From assembly GCF_028743495.1 (NCBI RefSeq), contig NZ_CP117968.1: a stretch of DNA of 64,000 nt; one strand, written 5' to 3'. The notes under the pieces were generated by a model. It was not told the origin of the DNA. It made no database searches and was given only the letters and a program-made list of their open reading frames with translations. This document shows positions 26,396-35,692 of this stretch, piece by piece. A program made the position numbers and the translations under genes. Position 1 is the stretch's first letter, and every line of letters begins with the position of its first letter. The stretch comes from Allobacillus halotolerans (GTDB taxonomy: Bacteria > Bacillota > Bacilli > Bacillales > Alkalibacillaceae).

Positions 26396-26426
26396 ACACC
26401 TACTTTCAAACTCACATACTCCAATT

Positions 26427-27962
26427 CTACCAATCTTCTTTCTCTTCAACTTTCTGTTTTTCACGGCCTTCTTGTCGTAGTGAGTGAATGATACTGAAGA
26501 TCATCACGATAATGATAATCCCAAATGGGAAAGCGGTAATCGTCGCAATCGCTTGTAGTCCTTGTAGGCCTCCACTTAACAGTAAAACAGTGGCAATTCC
26601 AGAGATCAGCAATCCCCATGTCAGTAAGACTTTTTTTCCGGGATTCAACCGACCGGATTCCGAAAATACACCGAGGACATAAGTGGCTGAATTTGCTGAC
26701 GTGATGAAAAAGATTCCTATTAAAATTAACCCAAGAACGGAAAGTATCTGCCCCATCGGTAGTTGTTCCAACACACGGAACAACCCAACTTCTGGTGTAT
26801 TTTTGATTTCTTCAGCGAAACTTGCTTGTCCCATTAGCTCCATATGCAGTCCGGTGCCGCCCATGACGACAAACCAAACAATCGTCACTGCTGTTGGAAC
26901 GACGAGTACACCGAGCATAAATTCACCGAGCGTGCGGCCTTTTGACACACGTGCGATAAACGTGCCCACGAAAGGACTCCAAGAAATAATCCAAGCCCAA
27001 TAAAATAACGTCCAATCACCCATCCATTGGTTGTCTGAAGAATAAGGTGTCGTATTAAACGTGTATTGGAAAATATTAGCGCCGTAGTCACCAATCGTTT
27101 TCAACAAATGTTCGAGTAAAAAAACCGTCGGGCCGATCAATAAAACAGCAATCAAAACGACTGCTGATAGCCAAAGGTTCCCGACACTTAAGTACTTCAT
27201 CCCTTTATCCAAACCGGTTAATGCAGATGTAAGGAAAATAACCGTAATAACGACAACGATTCCGACCATCATCCAGTTATTATCAGGTAATGAAAACACT
27301 TCGGATAAGCCTTTTCCAAATTGCATTGTGCTTAATCCGAACGATGTCGCAATACCTACTGTTGTCGCGACAATGGCAATGATATCAATCGTCTTTCCTT
27401 GCCAACCGTGAATTTGGTTTCCAATCAATGGATAAAATGCTGAACTGACCAAACCCGGTAGATTTTTTCTGTACTTTGCAAAAGCTAAACCAAGTGCCAC
27501 AATGGCATAGATCGCCCATGGTTGAATTCCCCAATGGAAAACACCCAACAATAAGCCATGGCGGACTGCTTCCTCCGTTTCCGGTTCAGTTGCTGCTCCA
27601 GGTGCAGTAATGTAATGTGAAAGTGGCTCAGCAAATCCCCAAAACACTAAGCCTACGCCCATACCTGCCGCAAACAACAAACCGATCCAAGTAAAATAAG
27701 AATATTCCGGTTCATCATGCTTCTTGCCTAACTTCATTTTTCGATACGGGCCAACACCTAAGTAAATACAGAACCCAACATAGAAGGCTGTCGCAGCGAC
27801 ATAAAACCAACCGAGATGCTTTGTCATACCATCCATCAATGTGGTTGTGATGGATTCCATTGATTTCGGGCCGATGAGCCCCCATATGACTAACATAAAA
27901 ATAATGATTGCTGAAATGATGAATACGATTTGTGTCTTCATTTTCGCGAACAGTTCTTTCAT
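26427..27962 (-). CDS. BCCT family transporter (glycine betaine/choline/carnitine type)
   Basis: A 511-residue Na+- or H+-coupled osmolyte transporter with 12 transmembrane helices. The family signatures are GMGVGLVFWGFAEPLSHY (about residues 100 to 117), HWGIQPWAIYA, and WTLFYWAWIISWSPFVGTFI with ARVSKGRT (about 325 to 352), which contains the aromatic substrate box. Such proteins import glycine betaine or related compounds for osmoprotection. The ATG at 27962 has GGTGAG upstream. The substrate cannot be fixed without comparison, though glycine betaine is the usual one in Bacillaceae. Confidence 0.9.
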   Translation of the reverse strand: MKELFAKMKTQIVFIISAIIIFMLVIWGLIGPKSMESITTTLMDGMTKHLGWFYVAATAFYVGFCIYLGVGPYRKMKLGKKHDEPEYSYFTWIGLLFAAGMGVGLVFWGFAEPLSHYITAPGAATEPETEEAVRHGLLLGVFHWGIQPWAIYAIVALGLAFAKYRKNLPGLVSSAFYPLIGNQIHGWQGKTIDIIAIVATTVGIATSFGLSTMQFGKGLSEVFSLPDNNWMMVGIVVVITVIFLTSALTGLDKGMKYLSVGNLWLSAVVLIAVLLIGPTVFLLEHLLKTIGDYGANIFQYTFNTTPYSSDNQWMGDWTLFYWAWIISWSPFVGTFIARVSKGRTLGEFMLGVLVVPTAVTIVWFVVMGGTGLHMELMGQASFAEEIKNTPEVGLFRVLEQLPMGQILSVLGLILIGIFFITSANSATYVLGVFSESGRLNPGKKVLLTWGLLISGIATVLLLSGGLQGLQAIATITAFPFGIIIIVMIFSIIHSLRQEGREKQKVEEKEDW

Positions 27963-28103
27963 TGTCTCACCACTTTCTACGAACATCTTCTAATCATCTA
28001 GTTGCCAAGTTCAGTAGAAAAGAAACATTTTTATTTTTTATTTGGGCTAGTGGTCTTTCCCATACAAGGCTTTCGCACTCGAATAATTAATTTCCTCGCC
28101 TTA

Positions 28104-28420
28104 AATGTATTTCTTCAGTGTTAATTTGCTTTTCTTCAGGGTTAATCCCTCAAGCTTCAGTGTTCATTTTCATCTCTTCAGGGTTAATTCAACGAGCTTC
28201 AGGGTTAATTCCACGTGCTTCAGCGTTCATTTTCATCTCTTCAGGGTTAATCCCATGAGCTTCAGGGTTAATTTTCATTCCTTCAGTGTTAAACCCACGA
28301 GCTTCAGGGTTAATCCCTCGAGCTTCAGGGTTAATTTACACTTCTTCAGTGTTAATTCCACGAGCTTCAGGGTTAATTCAGCGAACTTCAGTGTTAACTC
28401 CACGAACTTCAACATTAACG
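28104..28420 (+). repeat. 21-bp tandem repeat array, CTTCAGGGTTAAT family, about 15 units
   Basis: Each 21-bp unit has CTTCAG(G/T)GTTAAT followed by TCCACGAG or a variant tail. Unit length is constant, and no unit sequence resembles the other arrays closely. It lies 16 bp beyond the terminator of the opine-dehydrogenase-like gene and upstream of the BCCT gene. Confidence 0.95.
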
Positions 28421-28435
28421 TTTTTGCATGCACAC

Positions 28436-28462
28436 AAAAAAGCACCGACCGTGGTCAGTGCT
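28436..28462 (-). terminator. Intrinsic terminator after the opine-dehydrogenase-like gene
   Basis: On the minus strand AGCACTGAC pairs with GTCGGTGCT around a four-base loop and is followed by a T-run. It is about 100 bp after the stop codon, leaving a long 3' untranslated stretch. Confidence 0.85.
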
Positions 28463-28562
28463 TACTTACTCGTTTCATAATCTTGTTCTCATCCTTCGTT
28501 TTGCTCTTCAAAAGTGTATGTATAATCTCTTGGTTGCTCTTCTCATTTCATTATGTGAAGTT

Positions 28563-29678
28563 TCACTGCAAAGAAAGTGGTTCATCTGCTTCTTCGATTT
28601 CTTGAACCGCAGTCGTCAATGTATAAGCTGTTTCATTAAACAAACCGATCTTATCCAGTGTCAGTCCTTCTTGAACGAGCAATCGATCCAGTGAAACCGA
28701 GCCGAGGTGCAACAAAGCATTGAGCGTTGGTGTTTCTAGTTCTAGCATAGTGGCTACGTCCACCCATGGAACGACGCCAAAATGCAGTCCTTCCAACAAC
28801 TGCTTGTTTGCTTCAATTGGGACGATCGCTTTCTTTTTCAGGACGTCGCTTTCTTTAAGTTGGTCGATCAATTCATCCAGTGGTTTCGCATAGCCTGTTT
28901 CTACGAGACGCCGCTCGAGCGATTTGGCTTCAATTCCTAATGCCCGGCAAATTTTTTGTCTGTCTTCATCCACTTCTTGAAGGATGTTCACGACTGACGC
29001 AGAGATGCCGTCCGGATATAGTTGAAATTGCAGATCTTCCTGATTAAACTTTGCTAAGTTTGATAACAGCGGTACGACGATCGTTTCAGGAAGCAAGTTA
29101 TTCAGGAGTACTTCCCAACTATTCGTCGCTTTTTCAATGCCTGGATAGACTAGACGGATTTCACGGAAAAATTCATCTTCATGCTCAGTTAGATATGTAG
29201 AAAACAGAAGCGTTTTTATTCGTAACAATAATTCCACTTCCATTGTATGTTCATCCATTTTTGCTTCATAAGGTGGCAAATGTGTTTCGCCAACTGGTAT
29301 GTTCGTCTCGACTCCTAACTCTCTCAATCGCCGCGTCCAACGTATACTGGCAAGTGATCCATGCCCGAGAAATACGAGTCGATGATTTTCAGTTAAAAAT
29401 GGTGCACAGATTTCTGCTAAATGGTCAATGTAATTCGCCGAATCGGCAATCAAGACGAGTGACGAAGCAGATAAGGCGTCTTCAACATCATTAACAACTT
29501 TTGAAAAAGAAACCCATTCGCCATTGAAATAGACTCCCTCTTCCTGGTGAATCCCGTTCAATCCTTCATCGCCTTGGCCAAAATTGAATAAAGTAACCTC
29601 GAAATCACGTTGCGTTAAGTCGGCAGCAGCTGCCAATCCAACTTCATTCATGCCGATGACAGTCACTCGTTTGTTCAT
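28563..29678 (-). CDS. NAD/NADP octopine/nopaline dehydrogenase-like protein
   Basis: A 371-residue oxidoreductase. An N-terminal Rossmann domain (residues 1 to about 165) begins MNKRVTVIGMNEVGLAAAAD. A helical C-terminal domain matches the octopine/nopaline dehydrogenase family, including KATNSWEVLLNNLLPETIVVP and EVDEDRQKICRALGIEAKSL. The dinucleotide motif reads GMNEVG instead of GxGxxG, with Asn in the second glycine position. The start at 29678 is supported by AAGGGGG; an upstream extension is not. The reaction is unknown: opine metallophore synthesis normally has nicotianamine-synthase-like neighbours, which are absent. Confidence 0.7.
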   Translation of the reverse strand: MNKRVTVIGMNEVGLAAAADLTQRDFEVTLFNFGQGDEGLNGIHQEEGVYFNGEWVSFSKVVNDVEDALSASSLVLIADSANYIDHLAEICAPFLTENHRLVFLGHGSLASIRWTRRLRELGVETNIPVGETHLPPYEAKMDEHTMEVELLLRIKTLLFSTYLTEHEDEFFREIRLVYPGIEKATNSWEVLLNNLLPETIVVPLLSNLAKFNQEDLQFQLYPDGISASVVNILQEVDEDRQKICRALGIEAKSLERRLVETGYAKPLDELIDQLKESDVLKKKAIVPIEANKQLLEGLHFGVVPWVDVATMLELETPTLNALLHLGSVSLDRLLVQEGLTLDKIGLFNETAYTLTTAVQEIEEADEPLSLQ

Positions 29679-29816
29679 CGTCTTCCCCCTTCCATCTGGG
29701 TCATCATCGCAAATAGGATGGCTAACTATATTTTTCATTGATCCCTACAAGCTTCCTCTTTTGTTTCAATTCGTCAAAAACACCGAAAATCCTGCTTTTA
29801 TCGTCAATGTTCCTGA

Positions 29817-30299
29817 TCAAAATGAAAGATTGACGTCCGTTAACCAACCGAGACCATAGATCGATCCGATTGTAAAAACTAGTGTCCATAGTCCCAAACT
29901 AATCGTTGACCAATACAATGTTTTGGTTTTTGTGGCTCCGAAAACAATCGCTGCACCAGCCGCAATATGCGATCCCGTTAAAAACGGTCCTGCGAGCAAC
30001 AACCCAGAAACACCATATTTATCCCACATCCGGTTCGCTCGCGCATAACGACCTGAATCTTCTTCTTGATCGCTTTGTTCCTTCTTTTTCTTTCTAAAGA
30101 ACCATCCTTTTAATCGATCAAAAAAGACAATCAGCAAATAGACGGTCAGTAAATTTCCGAAAAATGCTAGAATGGCCACCCAAAACGCATTCATTCCGGC
30201 AAGGATACTGACAGGGATAATTAACCCAATTTCAAACCAAGGAACAGCCGCCAATAGGAAAACAAGTAGATAATCCCAGATGTCTAATAAAAATGTCAT
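29817..30299 (-). CDS. Small multi-drug export family protein
   Basis: A 160-residue membrane protein of the putative small multi-drug export family (COG2426 type) with four transmembrane helices. The helix pair AVPWFEIGLIIPVSILAGMN and the loop RMWDKYGVSGLLLAGPFLTG are characteristic, with a Lys/Glu-rich cytoplasmic loop (residues 71 to 84) between. Despite the family name, no substrate is proven. AAGGAGG supports the ATG at 30299. Confidence 0.85.
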   Translation of the reverse strand: MTFLLDIWDYLLVFLLAAVPWFEIGLIIPVSILAGMNAFWVAILAFFGNLLTVYLLIVFFDRLKGWFFRKKKKEQSDQEEDSGRYARANRMWDKYGVSGLLLAGPFLTGSHIAAGAAIVFGATKTKTLYWSTISLGLWTLVFTIGSIYGLGWLTDVNLSF

Positions 30300-30333
30300 G
30301 TACTCGTCCTCCTTATTTGAACCTAAAATTACT

Positions 30334-31233
30334 TTAGGTGACTTTAATACTTCTTCTCGTAAACAGATGCCAATTCATCGCGACAAGCGCAAAGAAAATC
30401 ATGACACCACCGATAATCATGTACACACGAAACGGTTCATTCAACACGACGACACCGAGTAACACAGAGACGAATGGAATCAAAAAGGTCACAAACGTCG
30501 CATAAACAGGACCGCCGTTTTCAATTAATTGATAAAAAATCACATAGCCAAGACCAGAGCTTAAAAATCCAAGAATGGCTACTGGGATTAGGATGTCCCA
30601 AGATCCCAACAATAAAAACACTTCCGGTTGAATGAATATCGTCGGAATGCCGTTAATGATCATACCGAATAACAACGTATAAAAACCTAACACAAACGGT
30701 GAAATCCCTTGGAAAAACCGCCCCGCAATAATGGAATTCGTCGCATAACAAAGCGTACACGTCAGCATTAAACCAACACTGAAAAAGCCGAATGCATCCA
30801 CTTGGAGCGTGTCGAGAAATAGAATGATCAATGCGATCATCCCAAGCACAAGGCTGACGAGTTGGTTAGCAAGTGGTTTAACTTTCAAAAAGATCAATGA
30901 TAAAACAAAGGTAAAAATCGATGTGAAAGAATTCAAAATCCCACTTACCGAGCTATGTAAAGACACTAGTGAAAAGGCCATCAACATCCAAGGAATCCCT
31001 GCCGCGAGACTGAGAGAACTGACAAACGTAAACGTCAATTTTCGTTTGATCGAAATTCTTTTGAAATAAAGAATCGGTGCCAACATCACAAGGCCGAATA
31101 AACAACGGATAAAAATTAGACTGACCGGGTGCAGGTCTTCCACGAGGATCTTCGTAAACAGAAAAGAAGATCCCCATAACAAGCTGAGCAGCAATAAAAG
31201 CGAAACACTAATAACAGATTTGTTTTTAGTCAT
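30334..31233 (-). CDS. EamA (DMT superfamily) transporter
   Basis: A 299-residue permease with ten transmembrane helices in two EamA repeats (LLSLLWGSSFLFTKILVEDLH near the N-terminus; second repeat from about 150). It overlaps the ribokinase gene by 8 bp and follows nucleoside hydrolase and ribokinase, so it may move a nucleoside, base or sugar; that is inference from context. Family members export many different metabolites. Confidence 0.88.
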   Translation of the reverse strand: MTKNKSVISVSLLLLLSLLWGSSFLFTKILVEDLHPVSLIFIRCLFGLVMLAPILYFKRISIKRKLTFTFVSSLSLAAGIPWMLMAFSLVSLHSSVSGILNSFTSIFTFVLSLIFLKVKPLANQLVSLVLGMIALIILFLDTLQVDAFGFFSVGLMLTCTLCYATNSIIAGRFFQGISPFVLGFYTLLFGMIINGIPTIFIQPEVFLLLGSWDILIPVAILGFLSSGLGYVIFYQLIENGGPVYATFVTFLIPFVSVLLGVVVLNEPFRVYMIIGGVMIFFALVAMNWHLFTRRSIKVT

Positions 31234-32134
31234 TTTCCACCTGTTTCAAAAAATGCGTCATGGACGATAGCTCTGGCTGTGCCCCTTTCACACTGACCGT
31301 ATATCCGGCTACCCTCGTCGCAAGCTTCATCGCTTGTTTAATCGGCAACCCATCGCTCAATCCTGTCACCAATGCTGCATTATAGGCATCACCCGCGCCC
31401 GTTGTATCACCGACGTTAACATCGCTAGCTTCTACATAAAAACTTTCTTCCTTTGTGACCAATAACGAACCGTGTCGGCCCAATGTGACGACAACTTCAC
31501 CAACACCTTCATCTAAAAGCATTTTGGCGGCCGCTTCAGCATGCTCCAAATCATGAACAGGTAAACCAGACAAGCCAGCTAATTCGATTTCATTCGGTGT
31601 CAATAAATCAACTTTACGAAGGGCCTCTCGTGAAAGCTCGTTGGCTGGCGCTGGATTCAAGACGACCTTTTTATCCAAAGCTTTCGCTTGATCAATGCCA
31701 TATTCAACGGTTTCGATTGGAATTTCAAGCTGCATCAACACCACATCACAAGCTTCGATCAGCGAACGATGACGATCGATTTCCGCTTTCGACACTTGAT
31801 GGTTCGCCCCTGGAACGAGCACGATTGAATTTTCACCGACTTCATTCACTTGGATCATCGCAATTCCCGTTTGTCCTTCTTTTAAAATTCCAGACGTTTC
31901 AATGCCTAGCTGATCATAGTTTTCCATAATCGCATCGCCAAATTCATCTGTACCAACACTTCCGATAAAAGAAACATCCGCACCTAAATGGCGGCAAGCA
32001 ACCGCTTGATTCGAGCCCTTTCCACCGAAATTCGTCGTATACGAAGTACTCGTCGTCGTCTCCCCAGGCTTCACAATCTCTTTCACACTTAAAACCAAAT
32101 CCATGTTAATGCTTCCAATCACAAGAACGTTCAT
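31226..32134 (-). CDS. rbsK: Ribokinase
   Basis: A 302-residue PfkB-family sugar kinase phosphorylating D-ribose to ribose-5-phosphate. PfkB signatures are visible: GSINMDLVLSV at the start, FGGKGSNQAVACRHLGADVSFIG (about 39 to 61) and DTTGAGDAYNAALV (about 242 to 255) with the catalytic Asp in GAGD. The ATG at 32134 is backed by AAGGAGG. It lies 19 bp behind a nucleoside hydrolase gene that would release ribose, so the pair is a ribonucleoside salvage unit. Confidence 0.94.
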   Translation of the reverse strand: MNVLVIGSINMDLVLSVKEIVKPGETTTSTSYTTNFGGKGSNQAVACRHLGADVSFIGSVGTDEFGDAIMENYDQLGIETSGILKEGQTGIAMIQVNEVGENSIVLVPGANHQVSKAEIDRHRSLIEACDVVLMQLEIPIETVEYGIDQAKALDKKVVLNPAPANELSREALRKVDLLTPNEIELAGLSGLPVHDLEHAEAAAKMLLDEGVGEVVVTLGRHGSLLVTKEESFYVEASDVNVGDTTGAGDAYNAALVTGLSDGLPIKQAMKLATRVAGYTVSVKGAQPELSSMTHFLKQVEND

Positions 32135-32153
32135 GAGACTTCCTCCTTTCGCG

Positions 32154-33086
32154 TTAAAACTTTTGCAATGTCTGATCAAATAGATCCCAGAACCGGTCGA
32201 CATCCAATGTTTCAGCAAAATAAACATTCGGTTCTTTCCCTGTTGTTCCCAATAAATCCACGCATGTCATTCCGTATGTAAACTCACCCTTCGTTTCAAT
32301 ATCGACATGAACATGTTTGAACTCAAACAGGCTAGGGTCGATCAAATAGGCAATCGTACAAGCATCATGGACAGGACCGCCATCGAAATCAAACACCTCT
32401 TTATACGTGTGAATAAAAAACTGCAAAAGTTCTACAACGAAATCAGCTGCTTTATTGTTGATTGTCTGAAGCCGCTTCGTAACCTCTTTCGTTGCCAACG
32501 CCTGATGTGTCACATCCAAGCCAAACATCCGAATCGGCACACCACTCTGATAGACGACTTTTGCCGCTTCCGCATCTACCCAAATATTAAACTCTGCTGC
32601 GGGTGTCCAGTTCCCGAACGTTCCACCACCCATCAAGACGATTTCACTGATTTTCGGAATGATGTTCGGTTCTTTAATCATTGCCAAAGCGATATTGGTA
32701 AGCGGGCCAGTCGGTACAAGCTTAATGTCCCCGTCTGACTCGAGCAATTTTTCAATAATAAAATCAACCGCATGCTGGTCGATTGGCTTGAGCGCCGGCT
32801 CTTCAGGTAGTTCAGGTCCATCCAATCCGGATTCACCATGGATGGATTCAGCAACCGAAAGCGGCTTCGTGAGTGCACGACTCGCTCCGATGGCAACCGG
32901 TACATCCAATCCGACCAAATCAGAAATATTCAACGCATTTTTCGTTGTTTTTTCAACACTGACATTCCCGCCGACCGTCGTAATGCCGACAATATCAATT
33001 TTTTCATGTAACGTCGCTAAAATAATTGAAATCGCATCATCATGACCTGGGTCACAATCCAAGATGACTTTTTCTTTTGTTGTCAT
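32154..33086 (-). CDS. Inosine/uridine-preferring nucleoside hydrolase
   Basis: A 310-residue enzyme that splits ribonucleosides into base and ribose. The calcium-binding cluster DCDPGHDDAISI (residues 9 to 20) and VHDACTIAYLIDP (about 239 to 251) are intact, together with LVPTGPLTNIALA. It is the first gene of an operon with ribokinase and an EamA permease, which explains the fate of the ribose. AAGGAGTGG supports the ATG at 33086. Base preference cannot be predicted. Confidence 0.93.
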   Translation of the reverse strand: MTTKEKVILDCDPGHDDAISIILATLHEKIDIVGITTVGGNVSVEKTTKNALNISDLVGLDVPVAIGASRALTKPLSVAESIHGESGLDGPELPEEPALKPIDQHAVDFIIEKLLESDGDIKLVPTGPLTNIALAMIKEPNIIPKISEIVLMGGGTFGNWTPAAEFNIWVDAEAAKVVYQSGVPIRMFGLDVTHQALATKEVTKRLQTINNKAADFVVELLQFFIHTYKEVFDFDGGPVHDACTIAYLIDPSLFEFKHVHVDIETKGEFTYGMTCVDLLGTTGKEPNVYFAETLDVDRFWDLFDQTLQKF

Positions 33087-33255
33087 GAAAACCACTCCTT
33101 GATTCAATCAATTGTTTGTTCATTTAGTATATAAGCTTGCTGTCAAAAGCACAATTCCAACGTGAAAACACCTCAAGAAAATTAATCGAATAAAGCCCAT
33201 TTGCCCGTCATATGATTTCATTGGATGAAAATATTTTGTAAAGAAGGGTGATTCA

Positions 33256-35325
33256 GTGGATAAGGATAAAGAACAACACCGCCACTCAGACTATCGAAAT
33301 CCGAAGCAAGAGCAACTGGATGAATACCGTCATCAAAATACAGGTCCTGGCAAGAAAATGACCGATGAAAATGGCAAAAAAATCTCCAATGATGAACAAA
33401 CGCTACGAGCCGGCAGACGCGGACCGACATTACTGCAAGATTTTCATTTTTATAAAAAACAGACCCACTTTAACCGCGAACGAATTCCCGAAAAAGTTGT
33501 TCACGCCAGGGGATTTGGCGCTTATGGTGAATTTGAAACATACAAGTCATTAAAGCATTTGACGAAAATGCACTTTTTACAAGAAGCCGGCTGTAAAACA
33601 CCTACCTTTGTGCGGTTTTCCAACTTCATCGGCAGCAAAGGCTCAAAAGATACGGCAATCGATATTCGTGGCTTTGCGACGAAATTTTACACACAAGAAG
33701 GAAACTATGACATGCTCGCCCTCCAATTCCCTGTATTTATTTTAGCCGATGCGATGAAATTCATGGATGTTACCCATGCAGCCAAACCAAATCCAAAAAC
33801 CCATGTGCCGCAAGCGACGACTGCTCATGATAGCTTCTGGGATTACGTTGCAAACAACCAGGAATCCGCTCATATGGTCATGTGGCTCATGTCGATGCGC
33901 GGGCGGCCGAGAAGCTGGCGCATGATGGAAGGCTGGCCGATCAACACCTTCCGTTTCATTAATGATGAAGGCAAGCAGACATTTGTCCGGTTCAAATGGA
34001 TTCCTCGACTTGGCGTTCACTCTTTATTGTTGGATGAGGCCAATATTATTGGTGGGGTTGACCCGGATTATCACCGTCATGACCTGATCGATGCCATTGA
34101 AAAAGGCGCCTATCCCGAATATGACTTAGGAGTTCAATTGATCGAAGAAGAAAAACAGTTCGCTTATGATTTTGACATTCTCGATGATACAAAACTATGG
34201 CCGGAAGAAGTCATTCCCGTTGAAAAAGTCGGGAAGCTGACATTAAATCGATTGGTCGATAATTTCTTTGCCGAAGAAGAACAATCCGTATTCGACCCAG
34301 GAAATCTCATTCCAGGTATCGATTTTACGAATGACCCTGTCCTGCAAGGCAGAGCGATTGCTTATCGTGATACCGAACTATATCGACAGCATTCTGCCAA
34401 TATTGAAGATATCCCTGTCAACAAACCACTTGCTCCAAAAAATTATAATCTACGAGACAGCTATCAACGACACCGCATCGATGTCGACAAAGTAAATTAT
34501 CATAATAATTCCCTTGCTGGCAATACTCCATCTGAAGCCTCGTGGGAAGAAGGCGGTTATGTACATTATCCTCAAAAAGTAGATGGGCACGTCACCCGAG
34601 AAGTCCCAAGCGATTCATTTAAAGATTTCTTTTCTCAAGCCCGTTTTTTCTGGAATAGCTTATCGCCGGTGGAAAAACAAGATCTCGTCGACACGTTTAT
34701 CTTCCACCTCGGTAGTGTAGAGAGTGAATTCGTACGACAACAAAATATTGAAATGTGGGCAAACGTTGACCACGGCATGGCAACAAAAATAGCCGAAGCG
34801 ATTGGAGTCCATCCACCAAAAGAGTCACACGTACCAGTTACAGGGAGCTCACCCGCGATCAGTCAGGCGAATACGCCGCACTACGCCTACACCCAAAAAG
34901 TCGGAATCCTGATTGGCGATGGATTTAACTGTGATGAAGTCCGGTATGTAACCGACTTATTTGAACAGCAAGGCGTTTTCTTCGATGTGGTCAGCGAAAC
35001 ATTAAACCCAGCTGTCGCTTCAGATGGCACAAAAATCAAAGTCAACGAAACATTCACCACCACTTACCCAGTCCTATACGACTCGCTCTATGTTGTCGGC
35101 GGTGAAGCAAAAAACCAAGGAAAATTCAACCAGGAAATTTTACACTTCGTCAACGAAGCTTACCGCAGATACAAACCAATCGGAGTCGCAACCGGCGCCA
35201 GCTTTTACATCCAAGCCACCGAACAAAACAACCTCGCCGGCGTCATTTTTGCCGAAGACAACCCAGATTTCGGAGAAGACTTCATCTCCGCCATTGCACA
35301 ACAACGCTTTTGGAATCGAACATAG
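33256..35325 (+). CDS. Large-subunit (clade II) catalase, divergent active site
   Basis: A 689-residue haem catalase of the HPII/KatE type with an extra C-terminal flavodoxin/DJ-1-like domain (about 545 to 689, VGILIGDGFNCDEV). The distal His is present (H83 in VVHARGFGAYG), and so is the proximal haem-ligand Tyr with its Arg (R366, Y370 in GRAIAYRDTE). Where ordinary catalases have GNN(T/I)P with the catalytic Asn, this protein reads ALQFP, so Gln157 replaces Asn. RFSTVAG is changed to RFSNFIG and GPNF to SANI. It may have reduced catalase activity or another peroxide or haem reaction. Start is GTG behind AAGGGTG. Confidence 0.88.
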   Translation: MDKDKEQHRHSDYRNPKQEQLDEYRHQNTGPGKKMTDENGKKISNDEQTLRAGRRGPTLLQDFHFYKKQTHFNRERIPEKVVHARGFGAYGEFETYKSLKHLTKMHFLQEAGCKTPTFVRFSNFIGSKGSKDTAIDIRGFATKFYTQEGNYDMLALQFPVFILADAMKFMDVTHAAKPNPKTHVPQATTAHDSFWDYVANNQESAHMVMWLMSMRGRPRSWRMMEGWPINTFRFINDEGKQTFVRFKWIPRLGVHSLLLDEANIIGGVDPDYHRHDLIDAIEKGAYPEYDLGVQLIEEEKQFAYDFDILDDTKLWPEEVIPVEKVGKLTLNRLVDNFFAEEEQSVFDPGNLIPGIDFTNDPVLQGRAIAYRDTELYRQHSANIEDIPVNKPLAPKNYNLRDSYQRHRIDVDKVNYHNNSLAGNTPSEASWEEGGYVHYPQKVDGHVTREVPSDSFKDFFSQARFFWNSLSPVEKQDLVDTFIFHLGSVESEFVRQQNIEMWANVDHGMATKIAEAIGVHPPKESHVPVTGSSPAISQANTPHYAYTQKVGILIGDGFNCDEVRYVTDLFEQQGVFFDVVSETLNPAVASDGTKIKVNETFTTTYPVLYDSLYVVGGEAKNQGKFNQEILHFVNEAYRRYKPIGVATGASFYIQATEQNNLAGVIFAEDNPDFGEDFISAIAQQRFWNRT

Positions 35326-35330
35326 AAGAA

Positions 35331-35365
35331 AGGACAAGAGCCGGTTTTCGGCTCTTGTCCTTTTT
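35331..35365 (+). terminator. Intrinsic terminator of the catalase gene
   Basis: AGGACAAGAGCCG pairs perfectly with CGGCTCTTGTCCT around a four-base loop, followed by T residues. It begins 5 bp after the stop codon. Confidence 0.95.
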
Positions 35366-35692
35366 CCTTATTGGGATTTTGGTTGAGGTGGGTGCGTTTG
35401 GATATGCGATCTACCCTTGGGGATATGCTCCCTACCTTTTGGGATATGCGCCCTAACCTTGAATATATGCGCCCACTGATTGTCGATATGCTCCCACTCC
35501 ATGCGAATATGCGACCTGTTACGGGATTTATGCGACCGTCTCGGCTATTTATGGACCCGAATCCGAAATATATACGCCCTGTGTCAAAATCAGCTGGATA
35601 AAGTCCATATAATTGTGTAAAAAGAATAGGTCATCTTTCTCTCCTGTGTTAAAGTGATTTCAACCACAAAATACTTTAGGAGGATGAGAAAG

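Noticed and set aside
33087..33255. PerR box searched for upstream of the catalase gene
   Set aside because: No TTATAAT-N-ATTATAA-like palindrome was found, and no clear SigB-type promoter either.
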